64,000 bases of DNA from Paenibacillus profundus (GTDB taxonomy: Bacteria; Bacillota; Bacilli; Paenibacillales; Paenibacillaceae): assembly GCF_021369635.1 (NCBI RefSeq), contig NZ_JAJNBZ010000008.1, positions 144,109 to 208,108 on the forward strand, in the 5' to 3' direction. Each line of letters opens with the position of its first letter. The first letter of the stretch is position 1. Below the pieces are notes generated by a model. It was not told where the DNA came from, did no database searches, and worked only from the letters and a program-made list of their open reading frames with translations. Position numbers and translations under genes: made by a program. This document shows positions 36,768 to 46,942 of this stretch, piece after piece.

Positions 36768-38147
36768 GTGTTGAAGACGACGGAACATATTCATTTTATC
36801 GGCATCGGGGGCTATGGAATGAGCGCCATCGCTCGTGTCATGCTGGAAATGGGGTACACCGTCACGGGGTCCGATGTGGCCGAACAGGATTTGACGGAGA
36901 AATTGAGAGCGAAAGGCGCGACGGTGCATATCGGACACGATCCAGCGTATGTGCAGGATGCCGACATCGTCGTATATTCTACAGCTTGTCCCAAAGAGAA
37001 CGTTGAACGGGTTGCTGCTGAGGAACGCGGTGTCCCCGTGCTGCATCGTTCGCAGATGCTGGCGCGTCTGCTTAATGCGAAGAAGGGGATCGCAGTTGCC
37101 GGTGCACACGGGAAGACGACAACCTCTTCAATGATCGCATTTGTGCTAGAACGCTGCGGTGTGAACCCAACCTATATTATCGGCGGGGAAGTAACGAACC
37201 TGGGTACGAATGCGCAAGCGGGCAGCGGCGAGTTCGTCGTGGCAGAAGCGGATGAGAGCGATGGTTCCTTCCTAGCGTATCACCCGTACATCGCCGTAGT
37301 GACGAACATTGAAGCCGATCACTTGGAAAACTACGACGGGAACTTTGAACGCTTGAAAGCAGCTTACGTGCAGTTTCTGTCACAGCGTAATCAGAACGGA
37401 TACGCCGTGCTCTGCGCGGATGATCCTATCGTAAGCGGCATGGTGCCGCAATTAGGTGATGGTGTGGTCACGTATGGTATTGAAGCGCCTGCCGATTACG
37501 TTGCAGCAGATATTACAGCCGAAGATCGCGGCATGGCCTTTACGATGAAGCATCAAGATAAGCCGCTTGGCACGGTTCGTTTGTCCATTCCGGGGAAACA
37601 CAATGTGTTGAACGCGATGGCTACGCTTATCGTCTGCATGCAGGCTGGCGTGCCGTTTGCCGAGGCGGCAGAGGCCATTCGCGATTTTATCGGAGCCAAG
37701 CGCCGTTTTCAAGTCATTGGCGAAGTGCAGGATGTGCTTATCGTCGATGATTATGCACACCATCCGACAGAGATTGAAGCGACCTTGGTAGCTGCTAGAG
37801 CCACCAAGCGGCGGATCATTGCTGTATTTCAGCCACAGCGATATTCGCGCACGTACTTTTTGTTTGACCAATTTAGCCGTGCGTTTCGTAATGCCGATGA
37901 GTTGATTCTTACCGATATCTACTCTCCAGCCGGTGAAATGCCGATAGAAGGTGTGCATTCCTCGAAGTTGGTCGAGTGCATTCGCGAGAACAGCAACAAG
38001 AACGCACAATACTTCGCGAGCAAGGATGACGCGCTGGAGCGCCTCAAATCACTTGTGCGGCCGGGAGACATCGTCATTACGATGGGTGCGGGCGACATCT
38101 GGAAGACGGCATATGGGTTGACGAAGGCACTGAAAGAACATGCGTAA
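36768..38147 (+). CDS. murC: UDP-N-acetylmuramate-L-alanine ligase
   Basis: 459 residues from GTG 36768, 4 bases after folC. The N-terminal nucleotide-sugar domain has HFIGIGGYGMSAIARV, the ATP-binding loop is AGAHGKTTTSS, and later motifs are EADESDGSF, NIEADHLENY and DDYAHHPTEI. It attaches L-Ala to UDP-MurNAc in the cytosol. In B. subtilis murC lies elsewhere, so its position between folC and spoIIB differs. Ribosome binding site is weak (GGTTGGTGAG), consistent with coupling to folC. Confidence 0.96.
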   Translation: MLKTTEHIHFIGIGGYGMSAIARVMLEMGYTVTGSDVAEQDLTEKLRAKGATVHIGHDPAYVQDADIVVYSTACPKENVERVAAEERGVPVLHRSQMLARLLNAKKGIAVAGAHGKTTTSSMIAFVLERCGVNPTYIIGGEVTNLGTNAQAGSGEFVVAEADESDGSFLAYHPYIAVVTNIEADHLENYDGNFERLKAAYVQFLSQRNQNGYAVLCADDPIVSGMVPQLGDGVVTYGIEAPADYVAADITAEDRGMAFTMKHQDKPLGTVRLSIPGKHNVLNAMATLIVCMQAGVPFAEAAEAIRDFIGAKRRFQVIGEVQDVLIVDDYAHHPTEIEATLVAARATKRRIIAVFQPQRYSRTYFLFDQFSRAFRNADELILTDIYSPAGEMPIEGVHSSKLVECIRENSNKNAQYFASKDDALERLKSLVRPGDIVITMGAGDIWKTAYGLTKALKEHA

Positions 38148-38167
38148 GCTGATATAGAACAGCAAAG

Positions 38168-38202
38168 AGACCATTCCGCAAATAAGCCGGAGTGGTCTTT
38201 TT
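38168..38202 (+). terminator. Terminator of the folC-murC unit
   Basis: AGACCATTCCG pairs with CGGAGTGGTCT (one G-T) followed by TTTT. Confidence 0.88.
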
Positions 38203-38457
38203 GTAAATATGCTAGAGCCTATGTTCCGTTCGACCATCGCCGCACTTCACGCGCACTCATATTGTTGTTGATACGCATGTCGTCTCCTTCTTTACCACGT
38301 TCTATCAACAATCTGATGAGTTGCGAGATTCGGATACGACATCTGCATGAAGCCATTCGCATGTGTTGCGAAAAATCACTCGGGGACTTGTTCTATCGTC
38401 TTGCAATCTATCATATAACTGATAGTAACGAAGAGGACAAGGTGAGGTGTGCGAGAG
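38203..38457. other. Upstream region of spoIIB
   Basis: No gene. The only clear structure is CTATCA-TATAAC-TGATAG (38408-38425), a 6-6-6 inverted repeat containing a -10-like sequence, 33 bases before the gene. It could be an operator or part of a promoter. Confidence 0.35.
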
Positions 38458-39771
38458 ATGAGCGGAATAAATCCAAAAATGACGTTTCGGTTTCCGAAGT
38501 CTGAACCAGGCGATGGGCTCATACAGCCTACGGAGTCGGTTGAAGAGAGCGACAGCCCTTTTACACGATACATTGACCGTTCTGTCGAAGCGGCGCTGGT
38601 TAACGATAATACGATGGCGGAGCCGCGTGAATCTCTGCGAGCGGAAGATACGGAACAAGAATGTTCGCATGATGGCATTGCAGCACAAGTCGGGAATATT
38701 TCGGAGACCGACCAAATTGAACGGTGGATACGAGAGGCGGATCATAAGCCGCTGTCCTATTCCTTCAGCTCGTCTGTAGCGGATCCTGCTGGAGAATCGC
38801 TGAGCGATCAGGGAGAGCTCCTGTGGCAGGGCGTGCATACGCGCACGAGAAGACCTTCCTTGTGGAAAGTGATCGCTTCTGTCGCAGGGGCAGTGGCGAC
38901 CGGAGCAGTGTTCGGATTTCTGGCTCTCTCTTTGTTCAAAGGCGAAGTGACGATGCCTAATCCAGAAGCATCCATTCCAACGCTATCGAACGGGACAAGC
39001 ACGCAAGGCGCTGCGGTAAAGGCCGGATCTACGTCTGCGGGTGGCGGTGAAGGGAAGAAAAATACGGTCGCCGCTGCGAATCAGCCTGCAGCTGACCAAG
39101 GTGCTGCACAACATGCAGCGACAACGGCAGGCGGAGTATATGTAACCGAAGTAAATATTCCGGAAAAAGTGTTCTACATGCTGCAGTATGGCGTGTTCGA
39201 TCAGCCAGAAGGCGCGAAGAAGGCAGCTTCGGAGCTGCGTGAACTCGGGCTTGCAGCCATGGAGGAGCAATCGAGTCAGCATCGCGTCTATGCAGCCATT
39301 GCCCAGGCAAAAGAGGATGCCATGGGATTGAGCCAGCTGATGAAGAACAATCAGGTCGATTTATATGTCCGTGAAATGACGCGTCCCGCATTGGCGAAGC
39401 TGGCTTTTCAAGGCGGTGCGGCTACTGTGGAGCAGTTCATTGCCCAGAGCGATAAGGTGAACGACTGGCTGATGTCCCAATCTATCGCTTACTTGGAGAA
39501 GAGTGAGGTCAAAGGGTTCGATGGTGATGCAACCGAGCAGCTGCGGCAGGAGCATTTAAAATGGACGCAGCAGATGAACGGGATGCAGAAGGGACAGCCC
39601 GAGCAGTCCCTCAAGGCTTGGACGCAGCTCGTACAGGCGATGAATACAGCGATAAGCGCGGTAAATGAATACAATAAGCAGCCTGCTGCTTCGCATTTGT
39701 GGAGCGTTCAGGAGGCGGTCATGATTTATCGTACGGCGGAGAGCAACTGGCTCGACACGATGAAGGCGTAA
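38458..39771 (+). CDS. spoIIB: SpoIIB-like SPOR-domain protein
   Basis: 437 residues. A cytosolic acidic N-terminus (1-134) leads into a single membrane helix (about 135-160), an Ala/Gly-rich linker, and a SPOR domain (about 236-306, beginning VFYMLQYGVFDQPEGAKK) that should bind denuded peptidoglycan outside the membrane. A helical C-terminus follows. Position between folC/murC and maf-radC-mreB matches B. subtilis spoIIB, which helps remodel the septum during engulfment; the assignment rests on domain order and position. ATG 38458 has AGGTGAGG 10 bases upstream. Confidence 0.8.
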   Translation: MSGINPKMTFRFPKSEPGDGLIQPTESVEESDSPFTRYIDRSVEAALVNDNTMAEPRESLRAEDTEQECSHDGIAAQVGNISETDQIERWIREADHKPLSYSFSSSVADPAGESLSDQGELLWQGVHTRTRRPSLWKVIASVAGAVATGAVFGFLALSLFKGEVTMPNPEASIPTLSNGTSTQGAAVKAGSTSAGGGEGKKNTVAAANQPAADQGAAQHAATTAGGVYVTEVNIPEKVFYMLQYGVFDQPEGAKKAASELRELGLAAMEEQSSQHRVYAAIAQAKEDAMGLSQLMKNNQVDLYVREMTRPALAKLAFQGGAATVEQFIAQSDKVNDWLMSQSIAYLEKSEVKGFDGDATEQLRQEHLKWTQQMNGMQKGQPEQSLKAWTQLVQAMNTAISAVNEYNKQPAASHLWSVQEAVMIYRTAESNWLDTMKA

Positions 39772-39785
39772 CATTGCGGTTGCGA

Positions 39786-39810
39786 GAGGAGCCTGCGGCT
39801 CTTCGGTTTT
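39786..39810 (+). terminator. Terminator of spoIIB
   Basis: GAGGAGCC-TGC-GGCTCTTC followed by GGTTTT. The region from here to 40034 holds nothing else I recognise. Confidence 0.65.
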
Positions 39811-40034
39811 CGATAGAAAGTTAGGATGCATGGGAGGAATGCAGAGTTGCAAAGTTTTAGCCGCAAAAATTCTTTTGTGGTAGAAGTAAGTGACGAACTG
39901 GAAATGGGATGCAGCAGATCTGAAACGGGATAGCCAAAGCGAAAGTATTCGTCTGTAACGGGGAAAGACTCGAAATGTCACAAACTAACGCCATAGTTCA
40001 ACGACGTTGTTATCAAGTAGATGCTGCGTTGATC

Positions 40035-40090
40035 AAACGCCCCCTCTGCAAGGCATTCCTATAACGAAAGGCTTGTATGAGGGGGTGTTT
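40035..40090. terminator. Hairpin after the aldo/keto reductase gene
   Basis: AAACGCCCCCTC pairs over 12 bases with GAGGGGGTGTTT (one G-T). It ends in TTT on both strands and lies just past the stop of the minus-strand gene. Confidence 0.7.
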
Positions 40091-40105
40091 GTAATCTGTT
40101 GATGC

Positions 40106-41053
40106 TTATGCGTCCGCGTTCAGCACGGACTCGATACGTGCCACCACTTCATCGGTCAGCTGTACGCCGGAAGCTTTGGCATTTTGCTCGATTTGTTCCG
40201 GGCGACTTGCGCCGACAAGCGCACTAGAGACGTTGGATTGCCGCAGAATCCATGCAATAGCTAACTGTCCAACCGATAGCTCAAGCTCCTGCGCGATGCC
40301 GGTTAACTGCTTCACTTGTTCGATGCGCTCTTCCGTAATGCCTTTGCGCACCCACTCGAGCTTTGCCGCGCGGCTCTCTGCCGGGAAGTCCGTTGCCGAA
40401 CTGTACTTTCCTGTAAGCAGTCCCTGCGCGAGCGGAGAGTATACGACCTGGCCGATACCGTGTTGTTCACCGTAAGGAATGACCTCTTGCTCAATCTGTC
40501 GCTGGAACATATTATACACCGGTTGGTTGACCACGATGCGATCCAGCAAATAACGATCTGCGATCGCAAGGGCATCCGCCATTTGGGAAGCTGTCCACAT
40601 GCTTACGCCAACATAGAGCACTTTCCCTTGACGGATGAGATCGTCCAAGGCGCGCAGCGTTTCTTCCATGCGCACCTGTGCATCAAAGCGATGACAGTAA
40701 TAAAGATCGATATAATCATGGCCTAATCGTTGCAAACTGGCATTACACTGCTCGATGATGTGCTTGCGGGACAGACCGCGATCATTCGGACCATCTCCCA
40801 TTTCACCGAACACTTTAGTTGCCAAGACGTACGACTCGCGAGGGTAGGATTTAAGCGTTTCGCCGACCACTTTCTCTGCTTCTCCTCTTTCGTATACGTT
40901 GGCCGTGTCGAAGAAGTTAATGCCTAAGTCGTAGGCGGTCCGTATCGCTTGCACGGCATTTTCTCGTTCAACATAACCGCCGTATGTAAGCCAACTGCCC
41001 AAGCTGATTTCACTCACCTTCACACCGCTCTTGCCTAATCTCCGATACTGCAT
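40106..41053 (-). CDS. Aldo/keto reductase, potassium-channel beta-subunit-like group
   Basis: 315 residues, TIM barrel. It starts MQYRRLGKSGVKVSEISLGSW; the catalytic Asp and Tyr are in FFDTANVYERGEAE, the Lys in LATKVFG, and the His in LYYCHRFD. The NADPH-binding end has ALVGASRPEQIEQNAKA. It should reduce small aldehydes or ketones with NADPH; the physiological substrate is unknown. It is a minus-strand single gene inserted between spoIIB and maf, where B. subtilis has none. AGGAGGTAA lies just upstream of the start. Confidence 0.93.
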   Translation of the reverse strand: MQYRRLGKSGVKVSEISLGSWLTYGGYVERENAVQAIRTAYDLGINFFDTANVYERGEAEKVVGETLKSYPRESYVLATKVFGEMGDGPNDRGLSRKHIIEQCNASLQRLGHDYIDLYYCHRFDAQVRMEETLRALDDLIRQGKVLYVGVSMWTASQMADALAIADRYLLDRIVVNQPVYNMFQRQIEQEVIPYGEQHGIGQVVYSPLAQGLLTGKYSSATDFPAESRAAKLEWVRKGITEERIEQVKQLTGIAQELELSVGQLAIAWILRQSNVSSALVGASRPEQIEQNAKASGVQLTDEVVARIESVLNADA

Positions 41054-41318
41054 CTTCGTTACCTCCTGAATCGTTCAATTTGAACTCATTGCCCACTGGA
41101 CGTGCTGCTGCTATGAGGTTCCCTTCTCAATTGTAAAAGACGACCTGCCATTTGGAAAGGACTGCAAGCACTTTATCTAGATATTCGCCTCCAAGAAGTT
41201 TCATAATTTCCCTCCGTAACTTTAGGCATAGGACTGACGTCTAACCAATATGGATAACAGTTTTATATTTTTCCACAAATTCCCTTCTGTTGATTGGCGG
41301 TATCATGAAAGGAATCGT

Positions 41319-41347
41319 TTGTTTCAAAAGAAAATTCCGCGTATAAT
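41319..41347 (+). promoter_or_regulatory. Promoter of maf
   Basis: TTGTTT, 17 bases, TATAAT. The predicted transcription start near 41354 makes the GTG at 41356 an unlikely start codon. The gap upstream (41054-41318), shared with the divergent reductase gene, shows nothing else I can name. Confidence 0.6.
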
Positions 41348-41388
41348 AGAAAAAGGTGTCAAAAAATGGCGAGGAGCGATTTAGAACA

Positions 41389-42006
41389 TTGAAGAATACG
41401 CACTTTCAACAATCCGACCGCTCTCTTATCGTCTTGGCGTCTTCTTCACCGCGGAGGCAAGAACTTATCACATCATTAGGATTGCCCCATGTGGTACAGC
41501 CAAGCGATGCAGATGAGACTGTACCTGCCGACTGGGCTCCTACCCGAATTGTGGAGGCGCTCGCACTGCGTAAGGCGCAAGCGGTAGCTCAGGAACGGCA
41601 CGTGTCCGGTGAAGACGGCATCGTCATCGGCTCCGACACGATCGTGGTGCTTGATGGCGAGGTATTAGGCAAACCTCATGATGAAGCGGATGCGGAACGA
41701 ATGTTAACCTCGCTGCAAGGGCGATCGCATGAAGTGTATACTGGCGTTGCCCTCGTCCGTGCTGCTGACGGTCGCCAAGAAGTGTCCCATAGGGTCACGA
41801 CCGTTCATATGACCGCATGGACACAAGAACAGATCCGTCGTTATATCGCAACGGGAGAGCCGATGGACAAAGCGGGATCCTATGCGATTCAAGGCATAGG
41901 CGCTACCTTAGTCACTGGAATTGAAGGTTGCTACTTCAATGTGGTAGGCTTGCCGTTATCGCTATTGACGGATATGCTTAAGATGTTTGACATTATCATC
42001 CCGTAA
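41389..42006 (+). CDS. maf: Maf family nucleotide pyrophosphatase
   Basis: 205 residues from TTG 41389. The signature VLASSSPRRQELI is near residue 15, with GSDTIVVLDGEVLGKP and MDKAGSYAIQG later. Maf proteins hydrolyse dTTP, UTP or modified nucleotides and are linked to septum inhibition. TTG 41389 has GAGGAG 12 bases upstream and fits the promoter; GTG 41356 would be almost leaderless. It precedes radC and mreB as in B. subtilis. Confidence 0.9.
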   Translation: MKNTHFQQSDRSLIVLASSSPRRQELITSLGLPHVVQPSDADETVPADWAPTRIVEALALRKAQAVAQERHVSGEDGIVIGSDTIVVLDGEVLGKPHDEADAERMLTSLQGRSHEVYTGVALVRAADGRQEVSHRVTTVHMTAWTQEQIRRYIATGEPMDKAGSYAIQGIGATLVTGIEGCYFNVVGLPLSLLTDMLKMFDIIIP

Positions 42007-42071
42007 TCGGAAAGGCAATCAAACGTTTTGACAGACGCCGTATTTTCCTTATTATTTAAGGAGGTTGTGAA

Positions 42072-42758
42072 TTGGCAAAAAGTCCACTTCTTCGCGACCT
42101 TCCCCACGATGAACGTCCGAGAGAGCGCATGATGCAGCATGGGGCGGAAGCGTTAAGCCATTCTGAATTGTTAGCCATTCTGCTGCGTACAGGAACGCGG
42201 GATGAATCCGCGATCATGCTGGCGCAGCGCATCTTGAATCGGGTGGGACATTTGCGGCATCTGCAGGATTTGTCGATTACCGAGCTGACGAATATCCGCG
42301 GAATCGGTCTTGCGAAAGCGATTCAGCTGAAAGCAGGCTTAGAGCTAGGACGGCGTATGGCGCGTGCGCGCCAAGAAGATGCCGTCACGATTCGACGTCC
42401 GCAGGATGCGGCAGATTTGTTAATGGAATCGATGCGTTACTACCAGAAGGAACACTTCGTTTGCCTCTTTTTGAATACGAAAAATCGCATTATGGCACAA
42501 GAGACGATTACGATAGGCATTTTGGATGCTTCTCTTGTCCACCCACGCGAAGTATTCCGCGCAGCAATGAAGCACGGAACTGCATCCATCATCTGTGTTC
42601 ACAACCATCCAAGCGGCGATCCGACACCGAGCCCGGAAGATGTGGCTCTTACAAGACGGTTAATGGAAGCAGGGGAAATTGTCGGAATCGAAGTGCTTGA
42701 CCATCTGGTTATCGGAGATAACCAATATGTGAGTTTGAAGGAACGCGGGCTCATGTAA
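42072..42758 (+). CDS. radC: RadC family protein (JAMM/MPN+ domain)
   Basis: 228 residues from TTG 42072, with AAGGAGG 7 bases upstream. An N-terminal helix-hairpin-helix region (about 60-85, [17 protein letters not shown]) precedes an MPN+ domain with the metal-binding motif [14 protein letters not shown]. The long-used name DNA repair protein RadC is not supported by clear function. Conserved neighbour of maf and mreB. Confidence 0.95.
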   Translation: MAKSPLLRDLPHDERPRERMMQHGAEALSHSELLAILLRTGTRDESAIMLAQRILNRVGHLRHLQDLSITELTNIRGIGLAKAIQLKAGLELGRRMARARQEDAVTIRRPQDAADLLMESMRYYQKEHFVCLFLNTKNRIMAQETITIGILDASLVHPREVFRAAMKHGTASIICVHNHPSGDPTPSPEDVALTRRLMEAGEIVGIEVLDHLVIGDNQYVSLKERGLM

Positions 42759-42801
42759 TATAATGATTGAGATTGAAGGTTATAAAAAGGAGATTGACAT
42801 C

Positions 42802-43836
42802 ATGTTAGGTGGCTTTACAAAAGACTTAGGAATCGATTTGGGAACTGCAAATACATTAGTTTATATTCGCGGAAAAGGCATTGTCGTGCGCGAGCCGTCG
42901 GTCGTTGCCATTCGCACAGATACGAAGACGATTGAAGCAGTGGGTGAAGCTGCGAAGAAGATGATTGGCCGCACGCCGGGCAACATCCGTGCCATCCGTC
43001 CAATGAAGGATGGTGTTATCGCAGATTTCGATACGACCGCGACGATGATTAAATACTTTATTCGACAAGCGCAGAAGCAGCGTTCGTTGTTCCCGCGCCA
43101 TCCGAACGTGATGGTATGCGTGCCTTCCGGCATTACAGCGGTCGAGCAGCGTGCAGTCGAGGATGCGACGAAGCAAGCGGGTGCCCGCGAAGCCTATACG
43201 ATAGAAGAGCCGTTCGCGGCTGCGATCGGCGCGGACCTGCCCGTATGGGAGCCGACAGGCAGTATGGTCGTCGATATTGGCGGCGGTACGACAGAAGTGG
43301 CTGTCATCTCGCTCGGAGGCATTGTAACGTGCCGTTCCGTCCGCGTAGCGGGCGATGAGATGGATGAGTCTATCACTCAGTACATCAAGCGCCAATACAA
43401 TCTGATGATTGGTGAGCGTACAGCGGAACAGTTGAAGATGGATGTCGGCTCGGCGATGAAGCTGGATGAAGAGGAGAAGATGGAGATTCGCGGCCGTGAC
43501 CTTTTGACGGGTCTTCCGAAGACGCTTGCGATTTCTTCCCAAGAAATTACGGAAGCGTTGATGGATACCGTAAGCTCCATCTTAGAGGCTGTGAAAGTGA
43601 CGTTGGAAAAATGTCCACCGGAGCTTGCGGCAGACATTATGGACCGGGGTATCGTACTGACGGGCGGGGGCGCTTTGCTGCGCAATCTGGACAAACTGCT
43701 TGCGCGCGAGACGGGAATGCCAGTCATCGTGGCAGAGAATCCGCTCGATTGCGTTGCAATCGGTACAGGCCGCGCGTTGGACAATATTCATTTATTTAAG
43801 GGACGCAGCAGCTCTGCTCTTCGTTCCAGACGATAA
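42802..43836 (+). CDS. mreB: Rod-shape determining protein MreB
   Basis: 344 residues from ATG 42802, with AAAAGGAG 9 bases upstream. The actin-like phosphate-1 motif is [14 protein letters not shown], phosphate-2 [16 protein letters not shown], and the adenosine motif [15 protein letters not shown]. MreB filaments guide lateral wall synthesis with MreC, MreD and RodA. mreC, mreD and rodA follow, so the window carries most of the elongation machinery. Confidence 0.97.
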   Translation: MLGGFTKDLGIDLGTANTLVYIRGKGIVVREPSVVAIRTDTKTIEAVGEAAKKMIGRTPGNIRAIRPMKDGVIADFDTTATMIKYFIRQAQKQRSLFPRHPNVMVCVPSGITAVEQRAVEDATKQAGAREAYTIEEPFAAAIGADLPVWEPTGSMVVDIGGGTTEVAVISLGGIVTCRSVRVAGDEMDESITQYIKRQYNLMIGERTAEQLKMDVGSAMKLDEEEKMEIRGRDLLTGLPKTLAISSQEITEALMDTVSSILEAVKVTLEKCPPELAADIMDRGIVLTGGGALLRNLDKLLARETGMPVIVAENPLDCVAIGTGRALDNIHLFKGRSSSALRSRR

Positions 43837-43863
43837 TAGAGCGTCTTAATGGCGTTACGGATT

Positions 43864-43892
43864 CCCGCGTCGGTTCGTTCTAACGGCGCGGG
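43864..43892 (+). other. Hairpin between mreB and mreC
   Basis: CCCGCG pairs with CGCGGG around a 17-base loop, without a T-run. It may tune transcript stability between mreB and mreC. Confidence 0.35.
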
Positions 43893-43933
43893 CTCTGATT
43901 TGTGGGGGAACAAGATCGCTTTACGATGAGAAG

Positions 43934-44833
43934 GTGTTGACACTGTTTAAGCTGTTGGGGAACAAGCGATTATTTATTATGTTGTTCGGACTTATATTAT
44001 TTATTGCGCTGATGGGCTTCACTCTTGGCGGACGCTTGAACTTGTCATGGCCGGAGAAATTTGTGCATGATACCGTCACGTTCGTGCAGCAGATTTTTTA
44101 TAAGCCTGCATCCTACGTTTCTGGATTTATTAAAGATGTGTCCAATCTAAAAGATGTGCATGAAGAGAACGAGCGCCTCAAGATCGCTGTTGCTCAATAC
44201 ACGCGTGATAAAGCTCACTATAATGCCATTCAAGCGCAGAATGAATCGCTGATGGATGCCTTGAAGTTCACCGAACGGCAGAAGAAACTGAATCTTCCTT
44301 ATGAATACCGGATTGCTCAGGTGACGTCCATCAACGTGGCTGATCCGTTCAACCAGACGATCAATGTCAATCTTGGTTCCAAGAACGGCGTTCGTCAAGG
44401 GATGCCCGTCATCTCGGTGGAAGGGGTCGTCGGCATGATTAGCCGCGTGTACGAATTCTCTTCGACTGTACAGCTGCTGACCAATCTGGATGACAAGGAT
44501 CCGAGCTCCCGGCCCATTTCGGCGACGATTATGGGCAAAGAGAAAAAATCATTTGGCATGATTGAATCATACGATCACAGCAGCGGCACTTTTTCTATGA
44601 CACGCATCGAAGAGGATGACGAAATCGCCGAAGGGGATACGGTTGTCTCGTCAGGAGAAGGCGGCATCTTTCCGAAGGGGCTTATTCTCGGGACGGTCAT
44701 TTCCATCAATGTCGGGGAATTCGGTCTCACTCGCACGGCGACGGTGCAGCCGGCGGCGACATACCGCGATTGGCGCGAACTGTTCATCGTCATTACGCCG
44801 GATGCGAACGAGACGGGAAAAGAGGCCAAGTGA
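43934..44833 (+). CDS. mreC: Rod-shape determining protein MreC
   Basis: 299 residues. A short cytosolic start, one membrane helix (about 13-33, LFIMLFGLILFIALMGF), a coiled coil (about 65-110) and the extracellular beta-barrel MreC domain (about 115-285) are visible. The start is GTG 43934 or TTG 43937; GAGAAGG is very close to both, so the start is uncertain by a few residues. The stop overlaps the mreD start by one base. Confidence 0.93.
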   Translation: MLTLFKLLGNKRLFIMLFGLILFIALMGFTLGGRLNLSWPEKFVHDTVTFVQQIFYKPASYVSGFIKDVSNLKDVHEENERLKIAVAQYTRDKAHYNAIQAQNESLMDALKFTERQKKLNLPYEYRIAQVTSINVADPFNQTINVNLGSKNGVRQGMPVISVEGVVGMISRVYEFSSTVQLLTNLDDKDPSSRPISATIMGKEKKSFGMIESYDHSSGTFSMTRIEEDDEIAEGDTVVSSGEGGIFPKGLILGTVISINVGEFGLTRTATVQPAATYRDWRELFIVITPDANETGKEAK

Positions 44834-45360
44834 TGAACCGTAACTGGATGATCGGATTCATGTTCATTCTCTTCCTGCTGGAGGGAACGGTGCTGCCCGT
44901 ATTGATCCCGGATGCGTGGCAAGGGCGCATCGTCCCGCAGTTCGTGTTCATGGTCATACTTTACCACGCTGTATATCAGCACCGGCACACCTCACTGCTG
45001 ATGGGATTGGGATTCGGGTTTCTGCAAGATATCGTATATTACGGTCATATGATCGGTCCGCATGCTTTTAGCATGGGGTTATTAGGATATTTGGTCGGAC
45101 TTCTATTCACGTCGCGCAACGCCACTTTATTTTCGATGATGGCGATTGCGGTATTTGGAAGCTTTGCGAACCAGACGATTCTGTTCGCTGTTTATTCGTT
45201 GTTCGGCATCAATCGCATGACGTACGAGTATGCTTTGTTTGATTTTATGATACCGAGCTTGTTCGTGCAGCTATTGTTCGCGTTAGCGATTTATGTTCCG
45301 ATGCGGACATGGTTTGACCGTCTGTCGGGAAAGGCATCTGCCGAAGATGAACAAGGCTAA
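44833..45360 (+). CDS. mreD: Rod-shape determining protein MreD
   Basis: 175 residues, about five membrane helices. It starts at the ATG of the TGATG overlap with mreC. It lacks catalytic motifs, as is normal for MreD, and is named by position after mreBC, size and hydrophobic pattern. It acts in the elongasome with MreC. Confidence 0.9.
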   Translation: MNRNWMIGFMFILFLLEGTVLPVLIPDAWQGRIVPQFVFMVILYHAVYQHRHTSLLMGLGFGFLQDIVYYGHMIGPHAFSMGLLGYLVGLLFTSRNATLFSMMAIAVFGSFANQTILFAVYSLFGINRMTYEYALFDFMIPSLFVQLLFALAIYVPMRTWFDRLSGKASAEDEQG

Positions 45361-45361
45361 C

Positions 45362-45393
45362 AGCCGTCTTGGAAACTTTATTTCCAGGCGGCT
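45362..45393 (+). terminator. Hairpin between mreD and minC
   Basis: AGCCGTCTTGGAAA pairs with TTTCCAGGCGGCT; the next T-run starts about 8 bases later. Possibly a partial terminator. Confidence 0.45.
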
Positions 45394-45479
45394 AATGCCA
45401 TTTTTAAATGTTTCGTTACTTTCATGCAGGAACTTTCCTCTTCCGTCACGAAAAAGATAACCTTGGGGAGGGAACATTC

Positions 45480-46136
45480 ATGACGGCCAAGCCATTGGTA
45501 ACCATTAAAGGCATGAAGGACGGCCTTGTGTTCCTGCTTGACGATGAGTGTGAATTTACGGACTTGTTGCGTGAATTGCGTGACAAGCTTGACCATACAC
45601 CGAATTTTTTCGACGGACCGATTGTGTATGTCGATGTCAAGTTAGGGGCCCGTTCCGTCACGGACGAGCAGAAGGCAGAAGTGCTGGAAATTTTAAGACA
45701 ACGGGGGAATTTGCTCATTCGATCGTTGGAATCCGATGCCGACTCGAAGACAGAAACGAAAGGATACCACGTTCATACGATGACTGGAATTATACGCTCC
45801 GGACAAATATTATGCCATGACGAGCATTTATTATTTCTAGGCGATGTCAATCCGGGCGGAATGATTATAAGCAGTGGAGATATTTTCGTGCTCGGCGCTC
45901 TTCGAGGCACAGCGCATGCAGGGGTGGACGGTGATTCGTCCGCCGTCATTGCAGCGTCATTGTTCGCTCCGACACAGCTCCGCATTGCGGACGTCATCAG
46001 CCGTCCTCCGGATGAATGGGGTGTCACACAAGCGCATATGGAGTTTGCTTACGTGCATGACGGCATCATGCAGATCGATAAAATCTCGCAGCTTCATCGT
46101 GTTCGCAAGGACATCAATTTGTTCAAAGGAGTGTAG
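45480..46136 (+). CDS. minC: Septum site-determining protein MinC
   Basis: 218 residues from ATG 45480, behind GGGGAGGG. The N-terminal FtsZ-inhibiting domain (about 1-100) is followed by the C-terminal beta-helix (about 110-205), with SGQILCHDEHLLFLGDVNPGG and VLGALRGTAHAG typical of MinC. It blocks Z-ring assembly away from midcell together with MinD, encoded 4 bases later. Confidence 0.95.
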   Translation: MTAKPLVTIKGMKDGLVFLLDDECEFTDLLRELRDKLDHTPNFFDGPIVYVDVKLGARSVTDEQKAEVLEILRQRGNLLIRSLESDADSKTETKGYHVHTMTGIIRSGQILCHDEHLLFLGDVNPGGMIISSGDIFVLGALRGTAHAGVDGDSSAVIAASLFAPTQLRIADVISRPPDEWGVTQAHMEFAYVHDGIMQIDKISQLHRVRKDINLFKGV

Positions 46137-46140
46137 AATA

Positions 46141-46935
46141 ATGGGAGAGGCAATCGTCGTCACTTCGGGTAAAGGCGGCGTTGGCAAGACGACGACGTCG
46201 GCCAATTTGGGTACAGCGCTTGCTTTACTCGGCAAAAAAGTATGCATGGTCGATACGGATATCGGCCTTCGTAACCTGGACGTCGTGATGGGGCTTGAGA
46301 ATCGCATCATCTATGATATTTGCGATGTGGCAGACGGTCGTTGCCGATTGAATCAAGCGCTCGTCAAGGACAAGCGATTTGACGAATTGTACATGCTGCC
46401 TGCGGCGCAAACGAAAGATAAGCTTGCTGTGTCGCCGGAGCAAGTCAAAGACATTATATTAGAGCTGAAGAAAGAGTTCGAATATATCATAATCGACTGC
46501 CCGGCAGGCATTGAGCAGGGCTTCAAGAACGCAATTGCCGGGGCGGATCACGCCATCGTCGTTACGACACCGGAAAATGCGGCCGTACGGGATGCGGATC
46601 GCATTATCGGACTGCTCGAGAATGCAAGCATCGGATCGCCTAAGTTAGTGGTGAACCGCATTCGCGCCAATATGATGAAGAGCGGTGAAATGCTTGATTT
46701 GGATGATATTTTACAGGTGCTGAATATTGATTTGTTGGGGCTCGTTCCTGATGATGAAATGGTAATAAAGGCTGCAAATGCAGGCGAGCCGACGGTAATG
46801 AACCCGGATTCACGCGCAGCAATGGCTTACCGCAATATTGCTCGCCGTATATTAGGAGACACGGTGCCGCTTATGCCGCTTGAACAGAAAAAGGGCGTGT
46901 TCACCCGGATGAAGAAGTTTTTGGGAATGGGATGA
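46141..46935 (+). CDS. minD: Septum site-determining ATPase MinD
   Basis: 264 residues. The deviant Walker A motif GKGGVGKT is at 10-17, followed by MVDTDIGLRNLD and the Walker B-like IIDCPAGIE. The C-terminus (GVFTRMKKFLGMG) forms the amphipathic membrane-targeting helix. It recruits MinC to the membrane. No minE is present, as in Bacillus where DivIVA takes that role. Confidence 0.97.
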   Translation: MGEAIVVTSGKGGVGKTTTSANLGTALALLGKKVCMVDTDIGLRNLDVVMGLENRIIYDICDVADGRCRLNQALVKDKRFDELYMLPAAQTKDKLAVSPEQVKDIILELKKEFEYIIIDCPAGIEQGFKNAIAGADHAIVVTTPENAAVRDADRIIGLLENASIGSPKLVVNRIRANMMKSGEMLDLDDILQVLNIDLLGLVPDDEMVIKAANAGEPTVMNPDSRAAMAYRNIARRILGDTVPLMPLEQKKGVFTRMKKFLGMG

Positions 46936-46942
46936 GTGAGCA